A stretch of 7,160 bases of DNA, taken from Chloroflexota bacterium. Its GTDB lineage: Bacteria > Chloroflexota > Dehalococcoidia > SHYB01. The position numbers and the translations under genes were made by a program. The stretch is taken from assembly GCA_016200725.1 (NCBI GenBank), contig JACQEE010000087.1, forward strand, positions 1 to 7,160, written 5' to 3'. Under the pieces are notes generated by a model that was given only the letters and a program-made list of their open reading frames with translations, was not told where the DNA came from and searched no databases. Positions 1 through 5,719 of this stretch are shown one piece after another; the first letter of the stretch is position 1, and every line of letters starts with the position of its first letter.

Positions 1-31
1 GCCCTCACGCACCCCGTAGCTGGTGGAAAGA

Positions 32-181
32 CTACCCCTTAACGTACTTGGCGGGGTCCTTGTCGAAGGAGCGCTTGCAGCCGGGGGCGCAGAAGTAGTA
101 GGTCTTGCCCTTGTAGTCGCTCTTGCCTCCGGGCGCCTTCTTCTCATCCACCTGCATCTTGCAGACCGGGTCGATGGCCAT
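32..181 (-). CDS. Stand-alone YHS-domain metal-binding mini-protein
   Basis: Encodes a 49-residue protein, beginning MAIDPVCKMQVDEKKAPGGK, that is essentially one YHS domain. The family signature is visible: DPVCKM near the N-terminus (Cys7), then YYFCAPGCKRSF (Cys31 and Cys35) and a closing DPAKYV. In this family the cysteines are thought to bind a soft or transition metal such as copper or zinc, and the domain is often fused to heavy-metal P-type ATPases or found as a free small protein. Here nothing is fused to it and it has no signal peptide or membrane segment, so it is probably cytoplasmic. The ATG start is supported by a strong Shine-Dalgarno sequence 4 bases upstream; the stop is TAG. 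It is transcribed divergently from the kinase unit. A metal chaperone or metal buffer role is inference; the partner, if any, lies outside the window. The domain call is firm, the function is not. Confidence 0.88.
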   Translation of the reverse strand: MAIDPVCKMQVDEKKAPGGKSDYKGKTYYFCAPGCKRSFDKDPAKYVKG

Positions 182-185
182 GGTG

Positions 186-193
186 CTCCCCTC
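186..193 (-). promoter_or_regulatory. Strong ribosome binding site of the YHS gene
   Basis: On the minus strand this reads GAGGGGAG, 4 bases before the ATG of the YHS mini-protein. It fixes the start of a gene short enough to be missed by length cut-offs. Confidence 0.75.
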
Positions 194-280
194 GTCTTAT
201 GTCGGGTTGAAGTCTTCTGAGAGTCTACCACCCGTAGGCAGCAGCCTGAAGACCAGCCAGGGCTCAGTATTTCCTCGCTC

Positions 281-309
281 TTGACGTACGTACATTTCTT
301 GCGTAGTAT
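281..309 (+). promoter_or_regulatory. Sigma70-type promoter for the micro-ORF/kinase unit
   Basis: A TTGACG box (281-286) and a TAGTAT box (304-309) are separated by exactly 17 bases. This is a 5/6 match at -35 and a 4/6 match at -10 to the bacterial housekeeping consensus, in a locally AT-richer stretch. Transcription would be expected to begin near 316, giving a leader of about 17 bases before the micro-ORF at 333, or about 210 bases before the kinase. The -35 box runs into a perfect 8-base palindrome, GTACGTAC (286-293), which could be part of an operator. No comparably good promoter was found for the divergent YHS gene in 194-330. The match is read directly from sequence; activity is inferred. 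Confidence 0.6.
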
Positions 310-332
310 CGCTAAGTCCAACGGCTAGCAAC

Positions 333-425
333 ATGAACCGCCTTCTGAAAATCATCATCCTCGGCCTGCTCCTCGCGAGCGTGGCTGCGATGTTCGTCCC
401 ATCGCAGGGCTTCGCCGGCTCGTAG
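333..425 (+). CDS. Hydrophobic 30-residue micro-ORF (possible membrane microprotein or leader peptide)
   Basis: An ATG-to-TAG reading frame encodes a 30-residue peptide with a positively charged start (MNRLLK), a hydrophobic run of about 16 residues (IIILGLLLASVAAMFV) and a short polar end (PSQGFAGS). This is the layout of a single-pass membrane peptide or of a signal peptide with almost no mature part; QGFA followed by GS even resembles a signal-peptidase site. It lies just downstream of a good promoter and 103 bases before the kinase gene on the same strand. Against it, there is no clear Shine-Dalgarno sequence upstream of the ATG, and such a short frame can arise by chance. It could be a real microprotein working with the kinase, a regulatory leader, a remnant of a lost exported protein, or noise. 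No homologue is recognised. Confidence 0.4.
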   Translation: MNRLLKIIILGLLLASVAAMFVPSQGFAGS

Positions 426-528
426 CATCACTACGGGCGACACGAACGCTCGATAGCGACCCTGTCCATTAGTCCCATCCCTGTATTCGGCTATGCCTTC
501 GCGCGCTCCGCTGTCGTGAGAGGCACCA
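426..528 (+). other. Spacer between micro-ORF and kinase gene
   Basis: This 103-base stretch holds the kinase ribosome binding site at its end and no convincing terminator or RNA structure by eye. In-frame stops at 454 and 517 rule out an N-terminal extension of the kinase into it. Confidence 0.5.
518..523 (+). promoter_or_regulatory. Ribosome binding site fixing the kinase start
   Basis: GAGAGG lies 5 bases before the ATG at 529. The next in-frame ATG (595, just before the histidine box) has no such sequence upstream, so the upstream start is preferred. Confidence 0.6.
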
Positions 529-1341
529 ATGGCTAGCGCCACACGTTCACGCCGATCTGCTGCGCCTCGCGTCGCGAGCGCTGACCGCGCCGGTATGGAA
601 CCGATCGCGCGTGTCGCGGGCGGCGTCGCGCACGATATCAACAATTTGCTGACGCCGATCACCGGCTACGGCGAGTTGCTGCTCGAAGGTCTCGACGAGC
701 AGAGCGAAGAGCGGGGCGACATCCAGACGATGCTCAAGGCGGCGAACGAGCTTGCTGCCCTCGCGCGCCTGTTACAGGTGATCGCGGGCAGGCAACTCGC
801 GCCCGCGAAGGCCGTGGACCTCAGCGAGATCGCCGCCGGCATCACGAGGCCGGCGACGCCGGGCATCCGCGTCGAACTTGCGCTCGCGCCCAATCTCTGG
901 CCGGTCGCCGCCGATGCGTCGCAGATGAGTCACGTCCTGCTCGCGCTCGAGGCGAATGCCCGCGACGCGATGCCGGACGGCGGCACGTTGTACATCGAGA
1001 CCGCGAACCTGCGACTCACATCACGAAAGGCGCATCGCCTCGGCCTTCGCCCGGGCGACTTCGTCGTCCTGACGGTCCGCGACACCGGGACGGGCATCGC
1101 CCCGAGGGTGCGCCGCAATCTCTTTCAGCCGTACTTCACGACAAAGGCGCGCGGAACGGGCAAGGGTCTCGGCCTCGCGTTCGTCCGCGGCGTCGTGCAA
1201 CAGGCAGGCGGAGCCATCGAAGTAGCGAGCCGTCGCGGCGCAGGCTCGACCTTCCGCATCTACTTGCCGAGATTGCGCGAGCGGTCGCCGAATGGAACGG
1301 CAGGGACTGCGGTCACCGGCGGGACTGCCCAGCCTCGCTAA
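529..1341 (+). CDS. Cytoplasmic sensorless histidine kinase
   Basis: A 270-residue protein built only of a dimerisation/phosphoacceptor domain (about residues 23-90) and a HATPase_c domain (about 115-248). The H box is GGVAHDINNLLTP with the likely phosphorylated His35. The N box is NARDAMPDGG (Asn143), the G1 box DTGTGI (Asp185), the F box LFQPYFTTK (198-206) and the G2 box GTGKGLGL (209-216). These match hybrid and PAS-type two-component kinases, but here there is no PAS, GAF or HAMP domain, no transmembrane segment and no receiver domain. Within the N box the usual NLxxNA reads ALEANA, so an often conserved Asn is Ala while the Mg-binding Asn is kept. The C-terminal 20 residues are low-complexity with a GTA repeat. 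No response regulator gene is in the window, so it is an orphan; signal and target are unknown. It probably autophosphorylates, as the ATP-site motifs are intact. Its stop codon overlaps that of the convergent accDA. Confidence 0.88.
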   Translation: MASATRSRRSAAPRVASADRAGMEPIARVAGGVAHDINNLLTPITGYGELLLEGLDEQSEERGDIQTMLKAANELAALARLLQVIAGRQLAPAKAVDLSEIAAGITRPATPGIRVELALAPNLWPVAADASQMSHVLLALEANARDAMPDGGTLYIETANLRLTSRKAHRLGLRPGDFVVLTVRDTGTGIAPRVRRNLFQPYFTTKARGTGKGLGLAFVRGVVQQAGGAIEVASRRGAGSTFRIYLPRLRERSPNGTAGTAVTGGTAQPR

Positions 1342-3158
1342 GTCGTCCGGCGGCGCCGCACTTCTTCGACAGGCGGGGGCGGCACTCCGCGTCCGAGCGC
1401 CCGGGCGATCACATCCTTGACGTTGGCAGCGATGCTCTGCGTCTGGCGAGTCTGACGGACTTCTTTCACCAGCGCCGCCTCGAAATACGTGCTGTAGTTC
1501 CCCATCTTGCGGAACTTCTTGTAGCGCCGGTTGACGAGCGTGCGGCTGAACGTCATCTGCACGTCGAGCAGCGCTTGCACCAGGAGGCGCTCGAGCTGCC
1601 GCGCCGATTCGTCGAAATCGAGGTGCGCGCCGCCCTCCGGCTCGGGGATCAGGCTATCGATGATGCCCATCGCGCGGCAGTCAACCGCTGTGAGTTTCAG
1701 CGATGAGGCGACTTCATGGACGCGCTGCGGGTCGCGGAAGAGGATCCATGCCGCCGCTTCGGGGGCGATGGGAGTGTAGATCGCGTTCTCCATCATCAGG
1801 ACGCGGTCGGCGACGCTGAGCGCGAGCGCGCCTTCGCTGCCGCCCTCGCCGATGATCACCGACACGATCGGCGTCGGCAGATCGCTCATCATGCTCATCG
1901 TGCCGCTGATGGCCGAGGCGATGCCCCTCTCCTCCGCCTGAAGGCCGGCGTAGGCGCCCGGCGTATCGATAAAGGTGACGACGGGCAGTTTGAACTTAGC
2001 GGCGAGTTGCATCGCGCGCTGCGCCTTGCGATAGCCCTCGGGGTAGGCTCGGCCTTCGCGGCACTTGGTGACATCATCGCCGCGACCGCGCTCTTGCGCG
2101 ATGACCATCACCGCCTCGCCGGCTAGGTAGCCGATGCCGGAGACAACCGCTGCGTCGTCGCCATAAAGACGGTCGCCGTGGAACTCGACGAAGTTGGAGA
2201 CGATGCGCTCGATGTAGTCGCGAGACGTTGGCCGCGAGGCATGGCGCGCCAATTGGACGCGCTTCCAGGCCGGGGCGTCGAGGCTCTCCATCTGCCGCAG
2301 GCGCGCCCGCTTCGCGATGGTCAGCCGGAACTTGAAGGAGAGCAGGTCGAGCACCAGCTCGAGGTTGCGCTTCAGGCGCTGGCGGTCGATGATCGCATCG
2401 ATCATGCCATGCTGCAGATAGAACTCGGCGGTGTGCGAGTCCTTCGGCAGCGGCTTCCCGGTGGCCTCTTCCGCGACGCGCTTGGGGGCGAAGCCGATGA
2501 GCGTGCCAGGCTCGGCGATGATGAGGTCGGCCATGCTCGCAGGACCAGCGAGCAGGTGGCCAGACGTAGGGCTGGCCAGCACGGTGATGAACGGCGTGCC
2601 CTTCTTGTGCAGCCGCTTGACCGTCGCCACCATCTTGGCCATCTGCATCAGGGCGAGGACGCCCTCCTGCATGCGCGGCGCGCCGCCGCAGGCCATGAGG
2701 ACGAAGGGCAGGCCGCGCTGCTGCGCCATCTCCGCGGCGAGGGTGATCTTCTCCCCGACGGCGCTTCCTATCGTGCCGCCCATGAAGCCGTAGTCCAGGG
2801 AGGCGACGACGGCCTCATTGCCGCCGATAAAGGCCGTGCCGGTGACGACGCCCTCGACGAGGCCGGTGACGTTCTGCGCCTGCGCCAGGCGGTCTTCGTA
2901 GGTGACGCTATCCGAGAACGAGAGCGGGTCGATGGGCACGAGCGACGCGTTCGTCTCGTGGAACGTGCCGGGGTCGGTCAGGAGTTCGACGCGCTCGGCG
3001 GCAGTCAGATTGTAATGATGGCGGCAGGACGGACACACACGGTAGCGCCGGAAGACTAGGTCTCCCGCAAATTCGGCACCGCAGTTGAGACACCGGTCCA
3101 GGTCAGCAGCGCTGTCCGGCACCGGCACCGCGCCCTGCTCGGGCATTTCCTTGAGCAT
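1338..3158 (-). CDS. accDA: Fused acetyl-CoA carboxylase carboxyltransferase, beta-alpha
   Basis: A 606-residue fusion of the two carboxyltransferase subunits. It would transfer the carboxyl group from carboxybiotin on BCCP to acetyl-CoA, making malonyl-CoA, the committed step of fatty-acid synthesis, in the cytoplasm. Residues about 20-285 are AccD: a four-cysteine zinc ribbon (Cys23, Cys26, Cys42, Cys45), then a crotonase-like core with CGGAPRMQEG (157-166). Residues about 290-550 are AccA, with FIDTPGAYAGLQAEERG (396-412) and GEGGSEGAL (437-445), the glycine-rich loops of the active site. AccD and AccA alone are each about 300 residues, so both halves are essentially complete; the linker is short. 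After the usual AccA end (RRYKKFRKMG, to about 553) there is an extra tail of about 50 residues ending in a PPPP and RRRR stretch. The ATG is supported by GAGG 4 bases upstream. It lies 51 bases after ftsK on the same strand and is probably co-transcribed. Biotin carboxylase and BCCP are not in the window. No frameshift is visible, so the fusion is real in this sequence. Confidence 0.96.
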   Translation of the reverse strand: MLKEMPEQGAVPVPDSAADLDRCLNCGAEFAGDLVFRRYRVCPSCRHHYNLTAAERVELLTDPGTFHETNASLVPIDPLSFSDSVTYEDRLAQAQNVTGLVEGVVTGTAFIGGNEAVVASLDYGFMGGTIGSAVGEKITLAAEMAQQRGLPFVLMACGGAPRMQEGVLALMQMAKMVATVKRLHKKGTPFITVLASPTSGHLLAGPASMADLIIAEPGTLIGFAPKRVAEEATGKPLPKDSHTAEFYLQHGMIDAIIDRQRLKRNLELVLDLLSFKFRLTIAKRARLRQMESLDAPAWKRVQLARHASRPTSRDYIERIVSNFVEFHGDRLYGDDAAVVSGIGYLAGEAVMVIAQERGRGDDVTKCREGRAYPEGYRKAQRAMQLAAKFKLPVVTFIDTPGAYAGLQAEERGIASAISGTMSMMSDLPTPIVSVIIGEGGSEGALALSVADRVLMMENAIYTPIAPEAAAWILFRDPQRVHEVASSLKLTAVDCRAMGIIDSLIPEPEGGAHLDFDESARQLERLLVQALLDVQMTFSRTLVNRRYKKFRKMGNYSTYFEAALVKEVRQTRQTQSIAANVKDVIARALGRGVPPPPVEEVRRRRTT

Positions 3159-3162
3159 GGGG

Positions 3163-3166
3163 CCTC
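3163..3166 (-). promoter_or_regulatory. Ribosome binding site of accDA
   Basis: GAGG on the minus strand lies 4 bases before the ATG at 3158. A second ATG four codons later has AAGGA too close to it, so the first ATG is preferred. The GCCCC next to it could pair with a GGGGC at 3202-3206, just after the ftsK stop, but the loop is long and this is weak. Confidence 0.5.
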
Positions 3167-3209
3167 AGACCACCCAGCCAGGATGCCGCGCCTTTAGAGG
3201 AGCCCCGTG

Positions 3210-5717
3210 TTAAAGCGCTGCTTCCGCTTCCGAGTCAGCGTAGCCCGCTTCTTCCAACTCCTCCATCAGACGCTTGGCCCTAGTATACCCGATGTTCAGG
3301 CGTCTCGATAGAAGTGACGGCGAAAGGCGGGTATCGGTGTCGGCGATGGCCTTCGCTTTGGCGAAGAGCGCATCGTCGGCGGCATCCGCTTCGTTGGCGC
3401 GGCTGGGCGGCACTGTCCCATTGTGGTGCGGAGCGGCCGCCGCTGCCCGTGCCGGGCCTGCCGAAGTTGTCGCAGGAGCCCTGCCCGTGGCCGTCGGCAC
3501 TGGCGATGGCTTCGCCGCGGCGGCGGCAGGCGCGGCGGTGGGAGCGCCGACCTTCATCGTCTTCCCGTGCTCGCCATCGGGTGACTCGAAGATGACGTAC
3601 TCCGGAGGATTGTCCTTGTTCTGGCTGTTCCATGCCCGGACGATCTTCTCCACCTCTCGATCGGAGACGTAGACGCCCTGGATGCGGATGGGCTTCGGCG
3701 CGTCCTGCGGCAGGTAGAGCATGTCGCCCTTGCCCAGCAACTTCTCAGCACCTGGCGTGTCGAGGATCGTGCGCGAGTCGATCTGGGAGGAGACGGCGAA
3801 CGAGACGCGCGTGGGGAAGTTGGCCTTGATGAGGCCGGTGACCACGTCGACCGACGGCCGTTGCGTGGCGACGACGAGGTGGATGCCCGTCGCGCGGCCC
3901 AGTTGCGCGAGGCGCGTGAGGTAGTGCTCCACGTCGTAAGGCGCCGACATCATCAAGTCGGCCAACTCATCGATGGCGATAACCAGGTACGGCAACGGGT
4001 CGACGACCTGTTTGCTCTTGTTGTAGGCCTCGAGATTGCGCGCGCCCACGGAGGCGAATTTCTTATAGCGCTCGTCCATCTCATGAAGCGCCCACCGCAG
4101 CGCCCCTGGCACCTTCTCCAAGTCCACAAGCACCGGCGCCACGAGGTGCGGGATGCTGTTGTAAGGCGCCATCTCGACGCGCTTGGGGTCGATCAACAGG
4201 AGTTGCACTTCTTTGGGCGTCGCCTGCATGAGGAGGCAGGCGAGCACGACGTTGATACAGACGCTCTTGCCGCTGCCCGTCGCGCCGGCGATGAGCACGT
4301 GCGGCATCTTGGCCAGGTCGGCGACCCACGGCTCGCCGCCGGTGCCCTTGCCCAGCGCGACCGCGAGTTTGGACTTCGCGCGCATCTTCATGTAGGTAGG
4401 GCTCTCGAGGATTGCGCGCAGTCCGACGACTTCCGAAGTGGCGTTCGGAACCTCGATGCCGGCGAGCGCCTTGCCGGGGATCGGCGCCTCGATGCGGATG
4501 CTGGGCGCCGCCAGAGCCATCGCGAGGTCTTTGTCGAGGTTGGCGATGGCATCCACTTTGACGCGCACTCGCGCCGTCTCTTCCTTGCGGACGACAGGCT
4601 TGCCCTCGTCGTCCAGCATCGCCTTGCCATCGGGGTCCTTGACGCGGATCTCTTTGAAACGGCGCACCCATCCAGGCTCGATGCCGAACTGGGTGACCGC
4701 TGGGCCGGGGTTGATCTCGACGACCTTGCCCTCGATGTTGTAACTGGCGAGCGCCTGCTCGATGGCCTTCGCGCGCGCCTCGTTATCGGTATTCACCGGC
4801 GTATCGCCGGCATGTAGTTTGTCGAGCGCCTCGATCGATGGCAGTTTCCATCCGCCGATGGACTCGCCCTCGAGCAGCGCCTGCACTTCGGCATCGGATG
4901 GTTCATGCTCGCGATGCTTCACCGCGCGTGGCTTTTTCTTCGCTGCATCGCCGGCCTCTGCGTGCCTCTCCTCTTCCTCGAGGTGTTCGTCCGATATCGG
5001 CTCCTGTTGCATGCTCTCCACCGCAGGCTCCGGCAGCATCTGCGTCTCATGCGGCTCGAGCATCTTGTCATGGCCGTTGCCGTTTTTCGCCGCGGCTTGG
5101 CCGAGACGCTCGCGTATGGCGCTGCTAGCGATGCCGACCCGGTCGGCAGCCGATCGCGCCGCCGACTGCGCGGCGATACTCGAGGCCTCGGCGGCGGCCA
5201 CGCCAGCGCGGCTCATCGCGCGGCCACCCCGTTGCGCCAGCGCCCAGGCGATCGCCGGGGCAAGGAGCGCGAAGGCGACGACGGTGTAGCCGATGAGCCG
5301 CAGGACGCCAACCATGTTGCGTCCGCCAAGCAGGTGCTTGCCGAACGAGCCACCCATGCTGGCGGTCTGGAGCACGCCGCCGCCATTGAAGAAACTGAGG
5401 CAGGCCCAGCCGACGAAGCCGAGGACGACGAGCCCGGCCCACCAGCGCAGGTGCTTGACGAACCACATCCCACCGAAGCGCAGGCCGAGCGCGAACGAGA
5501 CGAGCATCGCAGCGGGGAAGGCGACGCCATAGCCGACGACGCGCCAGAGGCTATCTTTCTGCCAGAGGACGAACGGGAAGCCGCAGGCAATCACCAGCAG
5601 CACGGCCACCTGGAACCACGGCACCTTGAGCACCGCGGAGGGCGGCTTGAGCGTGTGCAGGTCGGCCCTGCCCTTGCCGGACTTCTTGGATGGTGACTTC
5701 TTCTTGGCAGCAGTCAC
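3210..5717 (-). CDS. ftsK: DNA translocase FtsK/SpoIIIE
   Basis: An 835-residue septal DNA pump that moves chromosomal DNA through the closing division septum using ATP. The order is: basic N-terminus; about four membrane helices (near 33-52, 58-80, 93-110 and 136-160); a charged and Ala-rich linker (165-285); the alpha domain (about 290-440); and the RecA-like beta domain. The beta domain has Walker A GATGSGKS (478-485), Walker B LVIAIDELADLM (578-589) and the family-typical ATQRPSVDVVTGLIKANFPTR (617-637). An Ala/Pro-rich linker (723-775) leads to the C-terminal winged-helix gamma domain (about 782-828, RLNIGYTRAKRLMEELEEAGY), which reads orientation sequences on DNA. The alpha domain carries an insertion of about 30 residues (near 354-386) compared with E. 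coli or Bacillus proteins. The start is GTG, 2 bases after the RNase J stop, with GGAG 8 bases upstream inside the RNase J gene, so translation is probably coupled. All catalytic motifs are intact. Confidence 0.96.
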   Translation of the reverse strand: MTAAKKKSPSKKSGKGRADLHTLKPPSAVLKVPWFQVAVLLVIACGFPFVLWQKDSLWRVVGYGVAFPAAMLVSFALGLRFGGMWFVKHLRWWAGLVVLGFVGWACLSFFNGGGVLQTASMGGSFGKHLLGGRNMVGVLRLIGYTVVAFALLAPAIAWALAQRGGRAMSRAGVAAAEASSIAAQSAARSAADRVGIASSAIRERLGQAAAKNGNGHDKMLEPHETQMLPEPAVESMQQEPISDEHLEEEERHAEAGDAAKKKPRAVKHREHEPSDAEVQALLEGESIGGWKLPSIEALDKLHAGDTPVNTDNEARAKAIEQALASYNIEGKVVEINPGPAVTQFGIEPGWVRRFKEIRVKDPDGKAMLDDEGKPVVRKEETARVRVKVDAIANLDKDLAMALAAPSIRIEAPIPGKALAGIEVPNATSEVVGLRAILESPTYMKMRAKSKLAVALGKGTGGEPWVADLAKMPHVLIAGATGSGKSVCINVVLACLLMQATPKEVQLLLIDPKRVEMAPYNSIPHLVAPVLVDLEKVPGALRWALHEMDERYKKFASVGARNLEAYNKSKQVVDPLPYLVIAIDELADLMMSAPYDVEHYLTRLAQLGRATGIHLVVATQRPSVDVVTGLIKANFPTRVSFAVSSQIDSRTILDTPGAEKLLGKGDMLYLPQDAPKPIRIQGVYVSDREVEKIVRAWNSQNKDNPPEYVIFESPDGEHGKTMKVGAPTAAPAAAAAKPSPVPTATGRAPATTSAGPARAAAAAPHHNGTVPPSRANEADAADDALFAKAKAIADTDTRLSPSLLSRRLNIGYTRAKRLMEELEEAGYADSEAEAAL

Positions 5718-5719
5718 GG

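Noticed and set aside
197..330. A divergent promoter for the YHS gene, for example minus-strand CATAAG or TAGACT as a -10 box.
   Set aside because: Neither has an acceptable -35 box at 16-18 bases, so no position could be supported.
426..536. After the micro-ORF TAG the same frame stays open for 36 codons and ends 8 bases inside the kinase gene, suggesting readthrough or recoding.
   Set aside because: At this GC content a frame of 36 codons without a stop is quite likely by chance, the encoded residues resemble no known family, and no readthrough signal is visible.
312..662. A 116-codon minus-strand frame across the kinase promoter and 5' end.
   Set aside because: It overlaps the promoter, the micro-ORF and the H box of a clearly recognisable kinase, has no recognisable domain, and fits the usual antisense shadow in GC-rich DNA.
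2178..3059. A 293-codon plus-strand frame opposite accDA.
   Set aside because: It is antisense to the AccD part, and its Arg/Asp/His/Leu-rich composition is that of a frame shadow, with no domain.
3159..3209. Possible attenuator: GGGGC just after the ftsK stop could pair with GCCCC beside the accDA ribosome binding site.
   Set aside because: Only five pairs with a loop of about 38 bases and no supporting inner stem; not convincing.
3861..4817. A 318-codon plus-strand frame opposite ftsK.
   Set aside because: It lies antisense to the Walker A/B core of FtsK; its composition is that of a GC-rich shadow and it has no recognisable motif.
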